Part shown: piece by piece, positions 41,544 to 53,018 of the stretch | Layout of the letters: the number at the start of each line of letters is the position of its first letter | Numbering within the stretch: position 1 is the first letter of the stretch | Origin: an uncultured Pelagibacteraceae bacterium | Lineage (GTDB): Bacteria; Pseudomonadota; Alphaproteobacteria; Pelagibacterales; Pelagibacteraceae | NCBI GenBank assembly: GCA_902560625.1 | Contig: CACEMD010000006.1 | Location: 1-64,000, forward strand | Length of the DNA: 64,000 nucleotides | Direction: 5' to 3' | Translations under genes and position numbers: made by a program | The notes under the pieces: generated by a model | Seen by the model: only the letters and a program-made list of their open reading frames with translations | Databases searched by the model: none | What the model was told of the DNA's origin: nothing

Positions 41544-42311
41544 ATGGATAAATTGAAAATTGCAAAAAAAAATTTTTCATCAAGATTAATTGTAGGAACC
41601 GGGAAATATACCACAATGAAAGAATGTGCAAAGGCGATTAAAATTTCAGGAGCAGAAATTGTAACAGTTGCAGTCAGAAGAGTTAATATATTAGATGCTA
41701 CAAAACCTCTTTTAATGGACTTTATAGATCCAAAAAAAATTATGTATTTACCAAATACTGCTGGATGTTTTAGCTCAAATGATGCACTTAGAACTCTTAG
41801 ATTAGCAAGAGAAATAGGTGGATGGAAACTAGTTAAACTAGAAGTTCTGGGAGATAAAAAAAGTCTATTTCCAGATATGATTGAGACTTTAAAATCTACT
41901 GAGACCCTAACAAAAGAGGGCTTTGACGTAATGGTATATTGCAATGACGATCCGTTGATGGCAAAAAGATTGGAAAATGCTGGAGCAGCAGCAATAATGC
42001 CATTAGCGGCGCCAATTGGATCAGGACTGGGAATTCAAAATGTAGTAAATATTAAAATTATTCGTAACCAAACAAAACTACCTTTGATAATTGATGCAGG
42101 TATTGGCCAGGCCTCTGATGCGGCACAATCAATGGAGCTTGGATGTGACGGAGTATTAATCAACACAGCAATCGCAAAAGCAAAGAAACCATTTGTGATG
42201 GCAGAAGCAATGAAATTAGCAGTTATCGCAGGAAGAAAATCTTATTTGTCAGGGAGGATTAAAAAAAATATTTTTGGGAGCGCTTCCTCTCCAAAGTTAG
42301 GAATTATTTAG
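41544..42311 (+). CDS. thiG: Thiazole synthase
   Basis: [13 protein letters not shown]...VRRVNILD...PNTAGCFSS...[15 protein letters not shown]. Confidence 0.96.
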   Translation: MDKLKIAKKNFSSRLIVGTGKYTTMKECAKAIKISGAEIVTVAVRRVNILDATKPLLMDFIDPKKIMYLPNTAGCFSSNDALRTLRLAREIGGWKLVKLEVLGDKKSLFPDMIETLKSTETLTKEGFDVMVYCNDDPLMAKRLENAGAAAIMPLAAPIGSGLGIQNVVNIKIIRNQTKLPLIIDAGIGQASDAAQSMELGCDGVLINTAIAKAKKPFVMAEAMKLAVIAGRKSYLSGRIKKNIFGSASSPKLGII

Positions 42312-44077
42312 TTTTTTTTTGAAAATCTTTTTCTTGATTGTTTTTTTTTAAAATTAATAATTGTTTTCTTTCTTTTAAAATTTTTATCTATTTTTGATTT
42401 ATCTAAAGTATTTTTATTAATTTGATATATATTTTCAATTTTTTCTAATACTTTTTTATTTTTACTTTCAAAGCTAACAATATAATCAGATGGCTGCATA
42501 TTGTCATCGTAGTCTACATTAATTTTTAATTTATTTTTTTTTTCAAAAAATTTTATATTTAAGGAAAAATTATCATGAATAAAATTTTTAACTTTTTGAT
42601 TTACAGTTATATTCACAACTTTCGATTTATTCTCAATTGATTTTAATTCAACCAATTTAATAATTTTTAAAGACAAAGATTCATTTGTTAAAGTAATCTG
42701 CCATTTTACACTACTTTCTCTTAATCTTTGTCTGGACATCTCAAGAAGGCCAAAATTACTTATCCTTCCAATTTGAATTCTTGCTCTATCAGATCTACAT
42801 TTTTCTTTTAATTTTCTTTCGACTTGCTTTCTATTGTTAAAATTAAGCATATCAATAAAATCAATTATTATTAAACCAGAAAGATCTCTTATTTTTAATT
42901 GTCTTGCTATTTCTTCAGCAGCCTCCATATTTGTATCTAGAGCAGTATTCTCAATATTTTTTTGCTTAATTGATTTTCCTGAATTTACGTCAATAGAAAT
43001 TAAAGCTTCTGTAGGATTTATTTCCAAATAACCTCCCGAGTTCAATTTAACTTTAGTCTGAAAAATTTCGTATAATTTACTCTCTATTTTCTCTTTAAAA
43101 AATAACGGAAGTTTATCTCTATATTTTTTAATTTTTTTCACATTTTTTGGCATTATCATTTTCATATAATTTTTTGCCTTTTGATAACCTTCATTACCTT
43201 CAACAAAAATATTTTGAGTATTATCATCATACATATCTCTTAAACTTCTTTTAATAATATCACTTTCTTGGTGTACCAAAGAAGGAGCTATAGAGTTTAT
43301 TGCGTTATCTTTTATTGAATTCCAAATATTCAATAAATTGTTAAGATCATTGTCAATTTCGTTTTTTGTTTTATTTGATCCTGCTGTTCTCACTATTATT
43401 CCCATTTCTTTTGGTATTTCAATTTGATTTAAGATATTTCTGATCTTCTTCCTGTCAGATGAATTAAATATTTTTCTAGAAATGCCACCTCCTTTTGGAG
43501 TATTAGGCATTAATACAATATATTTTCCTGCTATTGAAATAAAAGTGCTTAGTGCAGCGCCTTTTAAACCTCTCTCATCTTTTAAAACTTGAACAAGTAT
43601 GACTTGATTTGGTTTTATAACTTCCTGTATTTTGTATCTCTTAGATGGAAATTTTTTTTCTTTTTTCCCTATAGTATTTGTTTTTAAATTTTTATCTACT
43701 TCTTCTAAGCTTGGATTTTTATCCTCATTTTCATTAATTACATTATTTTCTTCTTCTTGCTTTTCACTTTCTTTGAGTAACTCCACCCTTACTTCCTGCT
43801 CTTCTTTTTTTATTTTTTCTAAATCGCTTATTGGAAGTTGATAATAATCACTCTGTATGTCATTAAAGGATAAAAAGCCATGTCTTTCTCTTCCAAAATC
43901 AACAAATGCTGCTTGAAGAGAAGGCTCTATTCTACTGACTTTTCCTAAGTAAATATTATTTTTAATTAAAGTGTTATTTAGACTTTCATACTCGTAATCA
44001 TCAATTTGCTCGTTTGATTTAAGTACAACTCTAGTCTCATTAGGATGCGAAGCATCGATATATAAATTCTTTGACAT
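42308..44077 (-). CDS. Ribonuclease E/G family
   Basis: [77 protein letters not shown]. Confidence 0.93.
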   Translation of the reverse strand: MSKNLYIDASHPNETRVVLKSNEQIDDYEYESLNNTLIKNNIYLGKVSRIEPSLQAAFVDFGRERHGFLSFNDIQSDYYQLPISDLEKIKKEEQEVRVELLKESEKQEEENNVINENEDKNPSLEEVDKNLKTNTIGKKEKKFPSKRYKIQEVIKPNQVILVQVLKDERGLKGAALSTFISIAGKYIVLMPNTPKGGGISRKIFNSSDRKKIRNILNQIEIPKEMGIIVRTAGSNKTKNEIDNDLNNLLNIWNSIKDNAINSIAPSLVHQESDIIKRSLRDMYDDNTQNIFVEGNEGYQKAKNYMKMIMPKNVKKIKKYRDKLPLFFKEKIESKLYEIFQTKVKLNSGGYLEINPTEALISIDVNSGKSIKQKNIENTALDTNMEAAEEIARQLKIRDLSGLIIIDFIDMLNFNNRKQVERKLKEKCRSDRARIQIGRISNFGLLEMSRQRLRESSVKWQITLTNESLSLKIIKLVELKSIENKSKVVNITVNQKVKNFIHDNFSLNIKFFEKKNKLKINVDYDDNMQPSDYIVSFESKNKKVLEKIENIYQINKNTLDKSKIDKNFKRKKTIINFKKKQSRKRFSKKN

Positions 44078-44158
44078 ATGATTTTTATTTTAATTTTCAT
44101 GGTTTTTTTAAATTCTGTGCCTTAACATTAACAAATTCGTTAGATAATTAAAACTAAA

Positions 44159-46498
44159 ATGAGTAAATTAATCAAAAATACTTTAATAACCGGTTTTATT
44201 GCTTTTTTACTATTAATAATATCAATAATTTCTATTCTTTGGATCTTTTCTAATGAATTGCCAGATTATAAATTTCTAAAAAATTATAAACCTCCTGTTT
44301 CAAGTAAATTATATTCTGGATCTGGTCAATTAGTAAGTGAGTTTTCGTCTGAAAAAAGAATTTTTGTTCCATACAAATCAATACCAAACACAATAATTAA
44401 TTCTTTTTTATCCGCAGAAGACAAAAATTTTTTCTCTCATCCAGGGGTAGATGCCAAAGGGGTAATAAGAGCTTCAATAAAAAATATTTCAAATATATTT
44501 AAATCTGAAAGACTCGAAGGTGCATCTACTATTACACAGCAAGTTGCAAAAAACTTTTTACTAAGCAATGAAGTAAGTCTAAATAGAAAGATAAAAGAAG
44601 CGATACTTGCCTTTAGAATAGAACGAGCTCTCTCAAAGGAAAGAATTTTAGAATTGTACTTAAACCAAATTTATCTTGGAGAAGGCAGTTACGGTATAGC
44701 TTCTGCAAGTCTTCAATATTTTGACAAACCTATAAATAACCTGAATTATTTGGAAGCTTCTCTTTTGGCAGCTTTACCAAAAGCGCCTAGTAGATATAAT
44801 CCATATAAAAATATTAAAATTGCAAAATATAGAAGAAATTTAGTTTTAAAAAATTTATTTGAGAATTCTTATATTAATAAATCTGAATTTGAAATTTTAA
44901 AAAAACAACCAATCGAATTAAGAAAAAGAAAAAATAAATATACTGAAGATGCAAAATATTATGTTGAAGATGTTAGAAAATTTATAGTTGATAAATATGG
45001 CTTTGATAAAGTTTATAAACAAGGTTTTAACATTAAATCACCAATAAACTTAGAATTACAATCAATAGCCTCAAAAGTTTTAAGAGATGGACTTATTAGT
45101 CATGATAAAAGAAGGGGGTGGAGGGGTCCCATAGATAATATTAAGTATAAAAAAAATTGGTTTACAAAATTTTCTGATTTTAAATTAGAAAAGTCAATTG
45201 GATGGAAGCTTGCAATTATAAAAAAAGTAGAAAAATTTAGTATTCAAATTGAAACTGAGGAAAAAGATATTGGAATAATTAATTATAAAGATATTTCTTG
45301 GACCAAAAAAGAATTTGATGAAATTCTAAAAAATGGAGATGTAGTTTATGTTCAAAAGATTGGAAAAAAATATAGCTTACGTCAATTACCACAAGCTAAT
45401 GGTAGCATAGTTGTAATTCATCCCTTCACAGGTAGAGTTTTAGCACTATCTGGTGGTTTTAGTTTTAAAAAAAGTGAATTTAATAGAGCTACTCAAGCGT
45501 TAAGACAACCTGGTTCAGCATTTAAACCTTTTATCTATGCACTTGCTTTAGAGAATAATTTTACACCCTCATCATTAGTTTTGGATGCACCAATAGTATT
45601 AGACCAAGGTGTTGATTTAAAGAAATGGAAGCCAGTAAATTACGGTAAAAAATTTTATGGACCATCTACACTTAGAACTGGTGTAGAGAAATCAAGAAAT
45701 CTAATGACAGTTAGAATTGCACAAGAACTTGGAATAAAAAAAATTACTAAATTTTCAAAAAAATTAAACATTTATGATAATCCAGAAGAACTGATGTCTA
45801 TTTCTTTAGGTTCTGCAGAGACAACTTTATTAAAGTTAACTACAGCTTACTGCTCTTTTTTAAATGGTGGGAAATTAATAGAACCAATTTTAATTGATAG
45901 AATTCAAGACTCTGAAGGCAGCACAATTTTTAATTCAGAAAAAAGAATATGTAAGCAATGCGATGAAATTTCGTACCTTAGTAATAATATTCCTGAAATT
46001 TCAGATAATTTTACAAAAATTTTTTCACCAGAAACAGCTTATCAGATGGTATCAATGTTGGAAGGTGTTGTAAAAAGAGGTACAGGAAAAAAATTGAATA
46101 AATTGAATTTAGACATAGCAGGAAAGACAGGAACAACTAATAATAATACAGATGCTTGGTTTATAGGCTTTACATCAAACTTAGTAGTAGGGGTTTATGT
46201 TGGTTATGATGATCCAAAAAGTTTAGGTAAATTTGAAACAGGATCTAAAGCTGCTCTTCCAATTTTTGAATCATTTATCAAAAAAGTAGTAAATAAAAAA
46301 CAAGCTCGACCATTTAAAGTTCCAAAAAATATAAAAATGCAAGTTGTGGAACTTAAAACTGGTAAAAAAGTAAATTTTGGAAGCAAAAAAACGATTATTG
46401 AAGCCTTCAAGAATGATAATTTGGAAAAAGATAATTATAATGATAGTACTAATTTTATATATAAAATGTCAAAAAATAATATTTTAAAATTTTATTAA
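44159..46498 (+). CDS. Penicillin-binding protein 1A
   Basis: Glycosyltransferase SAEDKNFFSHPGVD, GASTITQQVAKN; transpeptidase RQPGSAFKPFIYA, AGKTGTTNNNTDAWF. Confidence 0.95.
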   Translation: MSKLIKNTLITGFIAFLLLIISIISILWIFSNELPDYKFLKNYKPPVSSKLYSGSGQLVSEFSSEKRIFVPYKSIPNTIINSFLSAEDKNFFSHPGVDAKGVIRASIKNISNIFKSERLEGASTITQQVAKNFLLSNEVSLNRKIKEAILAFRIERALSKERILELYLNQIYLGEGSYGIASASLQYFDKPINNLNYLEASLLAALPKAPSRYNPYKNIKIAKYRRNLVLKNLFENSYINKSEFEILKKQPIELRKRKNKYTEDAKYYVEDVRKFIVDKYGFDKVYKQGFNIKSPINLELQSIASKVLRDGLISHDKRRGWRGPIDNIKYKKNWFTKFSDFKLEKSIGWKLAIIKKVEKFSIQIETEEKDIGIINYKDISWTKKEFDEILKNGDVVYVQKIGKKYSLRQLPQANGSIVVIHPFTGRVLALSGGFSFKKSEFNRATQALRQPGSAFKPFIYALALENNFTPSSLVLDAPIVLDQGVDLKKWKPVNYGKKFYGPSTLRTGVEKSRNLMTVRIAQELGIKKITKFSKKLNIYDNPEELMSISLGSAETTLLKLTTAYCSFLNGGKLIEPILIDRIQDSEGSTIFNSEKRICKQCDEISYLSNNIPEISDNFTKIFSPETAYQMVSMLEGVVKRGTGKKLNKLNLDIAGKTGTTNNNTDAWFIGFTSNLVVGVYVGYDDPKSLGKFETGSKAALPIFESFIKKVVNKKQARPFKVPKNIKMQVVELKTGKKVNFGSKKTIIEAFKNDNLEKDNYNDSTNFIYKMSKNNILKFY

Positions 46499-47596
46499 TG
46501 GATAACGATATACTTGAAATTAGTAATAAAATAAAAAAAGCCAATCAAAGAATAAAGGAGTATCTTTGAGTCTAAAAATATTTCTCAAAAATTAAAAAAT
46601 ATAAATTTAAAAATCCAAGAACCAAATTTTTGGAAAGAAAAAAAAAAAGCTGAAGATATATTTAGAGAGAAAAAACTTTACGAAGAACTAATTAATAATA
46701 ATTATGTTTTTATCAAAGAATCAGATGACCTTAATGAACTTTATAAACTTGCTAAAGAAGAAAATAATCAGTCTATAATTAATGAAGTCTTAGAAAAAAT
46801 TAGTTTTCTATATAAAAAAGTTAAAAAATCGGAAATTACTTGTTTTTTATCAAATCAAAATGACAGTATGGATGCTTACCTAGAAATTCATGCTGGTGCT
46901 GGTGGAACTGAAAGTCAAGATTGGGCAAATATGCTTAGAAGAATGTATTTGAAATGGGCATATACAAAAAAATCGAAAACTCAATTAATCAGCGAACACG
47001 TTGGTGAGGAAGCAGGTATAAAATCATCAACAATCAAAATTTCTGGCAACTATATTTATGGTTTTCTAAAATCAGAGTCTGGAATACATCGACTAGTAAG
47101 AATATCACCATTTGACTCTGGTGCCAGAAGACATACTAGCTTTGCTAGTGTGTGGGTGTATCCAGTAGTGGACGAAAATATTGATATAGAAATTTTTGAA
47201 AAAGATTTAAGAATTGATACATATAGATCTAGTGGAGCCGGAGGGCAACATGTAAATACTACAGATAGCGCAGTTAGAATAACTCACTTACCAACAAAAA
47301 TAGTTGTGCAATGTCAAAATGAAAGATCACAGCATAAAAATAAAGAAACTTGCATGAACATGTTGAAGGCTAGATTGTATGAATTTGAGTTACAAAAAAA
47401 AGATAAAGAAAATCAAAATTTAGAAAGCAGTAAATCTGATATAGGCTGGGGTCATCAAATTAGGTCGTATGTTCTTCATCCATACAGATTGGTAAAAGAT
47501 AATAGAACAAATTACGAAAGCTCAAATCCGGATAAAGTATTAGATGGAGATTTAGATGAGTTTTTAGAAAGCAGCCTTTATAATTTAAATGGCTAG
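46498..47596 (+). CDS. prfB: Peptide chain release factor 2, programmed +1 frameshift at CTT_TGA (46564-46569)
   Basis: Frame 0 MDNDILEISNKIKKANQRIKEYL*, then +1 ESKNISQKLKNINLK...; GGQ motif SSGAGGQHVNTTDSAVRITH. Confidence 0.95.
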
Positions 47597-49805
47597 AGTA
47601 ATAAAAATTTTATTCTATACAATTGCGGCTATATTTATCATTTGGGCTTTTTTGGCAATCATGCTTGCTTCAATTGGTTTAGAAACCAAAAGATTTAATC
47701 CTATAATCATTGAACAAGTAAAAAAATATAATAACGATTTAAATTTAGATATTAAAAAAGTAAAAGTTTATCTACATATTGGAATAGCCAATTTAAAAAA
47801 TCCTAAATTAAGAATTAGCTCTAAAAATCCAACATTAATTCTGGATAAAAATAAAATAGAATTTAAAATATTAGAAACAGAAATTGATATTTTCTCTTAT
47901 TTTAAAAACAATTTTGTAATAGAAGATTTTTCTTTTATTACAAAAGATAATAAAATTAATGATTTAATCTCAATTGCAGCATTAGAAAGACCTTCATTAA
48001 TTATTTACAATGTATTTATCAAAAAAGGATATGCAAATTTTTATGGTTTTATAAAATTTGACAAAGAAGGTAGTATCAAAAATTATAAACTTGATGGTAA
48101 AATTAAAAATGCAGAATTAAAATACAATAAAAAATATTATCTTAAGAATATTAATTTTAATTTTACAAACCAAAAAGAAGGTACAATTATAGATGATGTC
48201 GAATTTAATTACAAAAAAATAAAATTTTTATCAGAAAAAATATCTATAACTAACACAGAGAAAACAAATGTTAAAGGAGATATTAAAAATGAAAAGGTTT
48301 CAATTAACTTAAATGAATATAAAAGTTTATTCCAAAAAGATTTAAATTTTATTAAGGATCAAGAAATTGAATTTGAAACAAAAAATAACTTTTCTTTTAA
48401 AATTAATAAAAGAAAAATTAGTGAATTAAAATATTCATCAGAAATAAATTTAGAAAAAATAACTTTAAATCCAAAAAGTAATTTATTTAAAAATTATTTT
48501 AAGGATTATAATGATTTTATTTCATTAAAAAATAATTCTTTAAAATTAAATTATGAAAATAAAAATGTAAATATAGAAGGAAGAAGTGAATATTCTTTCG
48601 ACACATCATACGATAAAATCAAATATAAAATAAATCAGGAACAAAGCTGGTATAATTTTTTTACCATTATTAACTTTGATAACAATTCAATAAATATTAA
48701 ACCAATTACTTATAGTAAAGATAAAAATAAAAAATCTAGCTTAGAATTAAATGGTTCATACAACAAACTCCAATATAAATTTAATGAAATTATATACAAT
48801 GAAGGAAAAAATTTTTTTAAAGTTAAAGATTTAATTTTAAATAAAAATTTAAAAATACTGGATATAAATAAAGTTAGTATCGATTATTTAAATGATAATG
48901 ATAAACATAATAAAATTGATATAGAAAAAGACTTAACCCATTATAATGTAACTGGTAAATCTTTTGATAGTTACAAGCTAATTAATGATATTTTCCTGTC
49001 TGATAGTGAAAAAAGTCTTTTAGATAATTTTGATCTAAAAAAGAAAACACAATTCATCATTTTTATAAATAAAGTTTTTTTAGATGATAAGAATTTTTCA
49101 AAAAACCTAAATGGCGATCTATTAATTAAAAATAACAAAGTTAATAGTTTAAAATTAACCTCTGATTTTGAAAATAATGGAAAATTTAAAATAGAAGTAA
49201 AAACACTTAAAAATAAGAAAAAAACTATATCCTTTTATTCTGACAATGCAGAACCTTTTGTCAAACATTTTTCATTTATTAAAGGTTTTAAAGAGGGTAG
49301 AATTGATTATTTTTCAGTTAAAGAGAAAGATCATTCCAACTCAACATTAAATATTTATGATTTTAAAATTAAAAAAATGCCTGCTTTAACAAAATTATTA
49401 TCATTAGCATCTTTGCAAGGTATTGCCGATGTAATGACCGGTGAAGGAATAAGATTTAATGAATTTGATATGAAATTTAGTAATGAAAAAAAATTAATGA
49501 CAATTGATGAAATTTATGCAATTGGACCTGCTATTTCGGTTATGATGGAAGGATATGTCCAAAAGGACAAATTGGTTAGTTTAAAAGGTACATTAGTACC
49601 CGCAACAACTTTAAACAAAGTAATAGGATCAATACCATTTTTAGGAAAAATTTTAGTAGGTAATAAAGTAGGAGAAGGTGTTTTTGGAGTAAGTTTTAAG
49701 ATTAAAGGACCTCCAAAAAAAACAAAAACTACAGTTAATCCTATTAAGACTTTAACGCCCAGATTTATTACTAGAACTTTAGAAAAAATAAAAAAAACAA
49801 ATTAA
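47589..49805 (+). CDS. AsmA-like / DUF3971-type envelope protein
   Basis: N-terminal TM anchor, long repetitive beta-rich protein, C-terminal LLSLASLQGIADVMTGEGIRFNEFDMKF. Confidence 0.8.
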   Translation: MARVIKILFYTIAAIFIIWAFLAIMLASIGLETKRFNPIIIEQVKKYNNDLNLDIKKVKVYLHIGIANLKNPKLRISSKNPTLILDKNKIEFKILETEIDIFSYFKNNFVIEDFSFITKDNKINDLISIAALERPSLIIYNVFIKKGYANFYGFIKFDKEGSIKNYKLDGKIKNAELKYNKKYYLKNINFNFTNQKEGTIIDDVEFNYKKIKFLSEKISITNTEKTNVKGDIKNEKVSINLNEYKSLFQKDLNFIKDQEIEFETKNNFSFKINKRKISELKYSSEINLEKITLNPKSNLFKNYFKDYNDFISLKNNSLKLNYENKNVNIEGRSEYSFDTSYDKIKYKINQEQSWYNFFTIINFDNNSINIKPITYSKDKNKKSSLELNGSYNKLQYKFNEIIYNEGKNFFKVKDLILNKNLKILDINKVSIDYLNDNDKHNKIDIEKDLTHYNVTGKSFDSYKLINDIFLSDSEKSLLDNFDLKKKTQFIIFINKVFLDDKNFSKNLNGDLLIKNNKVNSLKLTSDFENNGKFKIEVKTLKNKKKTISFYSDNAEPFVKHFSFIKGFKEGRIDYFSVKEKDHSNSTLNIYDFKIKKMPALTKLLSLASLQGIADVMTGEGIRFNEFDMKFSNEKKLMTIDEIYAIGPAISVMMEGYVQKDKLVSLKGTLVPATTLNKVIGSIPFLGKILVGNKVGEGVFGVSFKIKGPPKKTKTTVNPIKTLTPRFITRTLEKIKKTN

Positions 49806-51034
49806 ATAATTTTTACTATAATATGTTTTTTTTTACCATAAGACAATTTTAAAAAATTTTTATTACTAAAATATTTTAAAGAAACAATTAGTCTTTCGTC
49901 ATCTACTGTTTTGTTATTAATTTTAATTCCTTTATTTTTTATTGTTCTTCTAACCTCACTTTTAGAAGTTAAAAGCTTTGATGTAACAACTAAATCAATT
50001 AAATTTATACCATTATCAATTTGTTTCTTTGACACTTCCACTGATCGAAGATCTTCACCAATTGACCTACCTTCAAAAGTTTTTTTGGCAGTTTCTAATG
50101 CTTTACTTGCAGCCAACTTACCGTGTAGCATTGTAGTAGCTTCATTAGCTAGTATTATTTTTAATTCATTTATATCATCATTTTTAATTAGATTTATTTT
50201 TTCCAAATCAATATCTGTAAAAATTTTTAAAAATTTTATAACATCTCTATCATCTATATTTCTCCAAAATTGCCAATAATCATAAGATGAAAGTAAATTT
50301 TTATCTAACCATATGGCACCTTTTTCAGTTTTGCCCATTTTGCTACCGGTTGCTAAAGTGATTAATGGAGTGGTTAAACCATATGCAACTTTTTGAGAAT
50401 ACCTTTTTATAAGTTCAGTGCCATTTACTATATTTCCCCATTGATCGGACCCTCCAATTTGTAAAGTACAATTTTCTTTTTTGTTTAACTCTAAAAAATC
50501 GTATGCTTGGAGTATCATATAATTAAATTCCATATAACTTAAGGATTGTTCTCTTTCTAATCTTGTTTTAACACTTTCGAAGGTTAACATTCTATTGATT
50601 GTAAAATGCTTTCCAATATTTCTTAAAAAAGAGATATAATTTAGTTTTTTAAGCCAAGAATAATTATTTACAAATAGAGGCTTTGTTTTTGGATTGTCAT
50701 TATCCAAAAAACCTTTTAATATTTTCTCTATATTTTTAATATTCTTCTCTATTTCAGCTTCACTTAAAATTTTTCTAGTTTTATCTTTGCCCGATGGATC
50801 TCCTATTCTTGTTGTACCACCACCGATTAATACAACTGGTTGATGACCGTGTTTTTGCATTAGTCTTAAACACATTATTTGTAGCAAACTCCCCACATGA
50901 AGACTTTCAGCAGTGCAATCAAAACCAATATAACCTCTGATTTTTTCCTTATCTAATAGTTTAGATAACCCAACTTCACTTGTGCATTGATAAAAATATC
51001 CTCTATCTTTAAATTCTTTTAAAAATTTATTCAT
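49802..51034 (-). CDS. tyrS: Tyrosyl-tRNA synthetase
   Basis: YIGFDCTAESLHVGSLLQIM, LQIGGSDQWGNIVNG, GSKMGKTEKGAIWL; start at MNKFLKEF. Confidence 0.96.
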   Translation of the reverse strand: MNKFLKEFKDRGYFYQCTSEVGLSKLLDKEKIRGYIGFDCTAESLHVGSLLQIMCLRLMQKHGHQPVVLIGGGTTRIGDPSGKDKTRKILSEAEIEKNIKNIEKILKGFLDNDNPKTKPLFVNNYSWLKKLNYISFLRNIGKHFTINRMLTFESVKTRLEREQSLSYMEFNYMILQAYDFLELNKKENCTLQIGGSDQWGNIVNGTELIKRYSQKVAYGLTTPLITLATGSKMGKTEKGAIWLDKNLLSSYDYWQFWRNIDDRDVIKFLKIFTDIDLEKINLIKNDDINELKIILANEATTMLHGKLAASKALETAKKTFEGRSIGEDLRSVEVSKKQIDNGINLIDLVVTSKLLTSKSEVRRTIKNKGIKINNKTVDDERLIVSLKYFSNKNFLKLSYGKKKHIIVKII

Positions 51035-51081
51035 AGGTCTATAGTTCCACAATATACAATATTTGATAAAAAAAAATAAGA

Positions 51082-52227
51082 ATGGATAAAATTTATACAG
51101 CAATGGGTCTTATGAGCGGAACCTCATTAGATGGAATAGATGTCTCAATAATTGAATCTGATGGTAATAGAGAATATTCGTCAATTTTAGATAGATATTT
51201 TGAATACGACTCTGAACTAGTTCAAAAAATATTGAAAACTAGGGATAAAATTTCCAATTCAACGGATTTAGAGAGATATCTTGAGGAAATAAAAGACTTA
51301 GAGCGAGAAATTACACTCTTTCATGTTAAGGCTGTAAATGAGACTTTAAAAATGTCGAAGGCAAATGTAGATTTAATAGGTTTTCACGGACAAACAATTT
51401 ATCACGATTCTAAACAAAAAATTTCTAAACAATTAGGTGATGGAAAACTATTATCTCAATTAACAAAAAAAAAAGTAATTTATAATTTTAGACAAAATGA
51501 TTTAGAAAATGGTGGTCAAGGTGCTCCTCTTGCGCCAATTTTCCATAATGCGCTTGCCAACAAGGTAAATAAAAAATTTAATTTAGCGTTTCCAATAAAT
51601 ATTTTAAATATTGGAGGTATTTCAAATGTTACAACTACCACTGACTGGAAAGATTTATGGCATGTAAATAAAATCTATGCTTACGATATTGGCCCAGGGA
51701 GTTGTTTAATAGATGAATGGATTAGAAAAAACTCAAAAAAGAAATATGACAAAGAAGGTTTGATAGCAAGATCAGGTAAAATAGATAAGTTAGTTCTGAA
51801 TCAGGCTCTGGAAAATTTTAATTTAAATTCATATCACGGAAAATCTTTAGATATTAAAGATTTTGATATTTTTTTTGCAAAAGGTCTTTCATTAGAAAAC
51901 GGTGCAGCAACAATTACAGATTTTACTGCAAAGTTAATTGCAGATGGAATTAAATCCTCCAATGAAAAAGGTAAATCACTGATGCATAAATGGTTAGTAT
52001 GTGGAGGAGGAAGGAAAAATGAATATTTATTAGAAAGTATAAAAAATAATTTTGATAAAATAGATATAGAAACAATAGATAAATACGAGATAGACGGAGA
52101 TTTTATTGAGTCACAGGCTTTTGCTTTTCTTGCAATAAGATCATTACAAAGAATGCCGCTTTCTTTTCCAAGTACAACGAGATGTAAAGAGCCAATAACC
52201 GGAGGAGTTATAGTTGAGAATTTTTAA
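51082..52227 (+). CDS. anmK: Anhydro-N-acetylmuramic acid kinase
   Basis: AMGLMSGTSLDGIDVSI...GFHGQTIYH...NIGGISNVT...YDIGPGSCLIDEW. Confidence 0.95.
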   Translation: MDKIYTAMGLMSGTSLDGIDVSIIESDGNREYSSILDRYFEYDSELVQKILKTRDKISNSTDLERYLEEIKDLEREITLFHVKAVNETLKMSKANVDLIGFHGQTIYHDSKQKISKQLGDGKLLSQLTKKKVIYNFRQNDLENGGQGAPLAPIFHNALANKVNKKFNLAFPINILNIGGISNVTTTTDWKDLWHVNKIYAYDIGPGSCLIDEWIRKNSKKKYDKEGLIARSGKIDKLVLNQALENFNLNSYHGKSLDIKDFDIFFAKGLSLENGAATITDFTAKLIADGIKSSNEKGKSLMHKWLVCGGGRKNEYLLESIKNNFDKIDIETIDKYEIDGDFIESQAFAFLAIRSLQRMPLSFPSTTRCKEPITGGVIVENF

Positions 52228-52880
52228 TAAAGCGCTGTTTCTTTTTTTATATATTTATTTAAAGATTTAGTTAAACTTTTATCTGCATTGTTAAAAAAAT
52301 GGTTTGCTTCGTTAATTATATCAAATTCAACTTTTATTCCTTTTTGAGATTTTAATCTCTTATCTAACTCTGTTATGTGTTCCATAGGAACTAATTCATC
52401 TTTTTTTCCATAAATCATTAAACCTGATGTTGGACATGGTGATAAGAAAGAAAAATCATAAACATTTGGTTGAGGTGAAATAGCAATAAATCGGTTTATT
52501 TCTGGTCTTCTCATCAAAAGTTGCATCGCAATTAAAGATCCAAATGAAAAACCTGCTATCCAACATTGAGAGTTGTCAAAATTTTCTCTTTCCAGCCAAT
52601 CTAATGCAGCGGCGGCATCTGCCAATTCTCCTTGTCCATTATCAAATTCACCGTCACTCTTTCCAACACCTCTAAAGTTAACTCTACACGCTGAAAAATC
52701 GTTATCTAAAAAAGTTTGAAATGTATCGACTACAACTTTATTATTCATAGTACCACCATACTGTGGATGAGGATGAAGTATTAAAACAACAGGAGATGTA
52801 CTTTTTTTACTTTTATAATATTTTGCTTCTAATCTTCCTGCTGGTCCCGGTATAAATATTTCTAAAATTTTACTGTCCAT
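52224..52880 (-). CDS. Alpha/beta hydrolase
   Basis: LILHPHPQYGGTMNNKVV...NFRGVGKSDGEFDNGQGE...GFSFGSLI. Confidence 0.9.
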   Translation of the reverse strand: MDSKILEIFIPGPAGRLEAKYYKSKKSTSPVVLILHPHPQYGGTMNNKVVVDTFQTFLDNDFSACRVNFRGVGKSDGEFDNGQGELADAAAALDWLERENFDNSQCWIAGFSFGSLIAMQLLMRRPEINRFIAISPQPNVYDFSFLSPCPTSGLMIYGKKDELVPMEHITELDKRLKSQKGIKVEFDIINEANHFFNNADKSLTKSLNKYIKKETALY

Positions 52881-52966
52881 AAAAGTTATTGATAATCAAT
52901 CTCAAAAAAAAATTATATTTTTCTATCAAAAATGAGCGTCAAAATGCAAGCTATAAAATCTTAAAT

Positions 52967-52991
52967 ATACTTGACTAAAATAGTCGGGTAT
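52967..52991 (+). promoter_or_regulatory. IscR type-1-like operator overlapping the suf promoter
   Basis: ATACTTGACTAAAATAGTCGGGTAT fits ATASYYGACTRWWWYAGTCRRSTAT at every position; overlaps -35 TTGACT, TATAAA downstream. Confidence 0.8.
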
Positions 52992-53018
52992 ATATATAAA
53001 CCGCATAAATTAACAATT

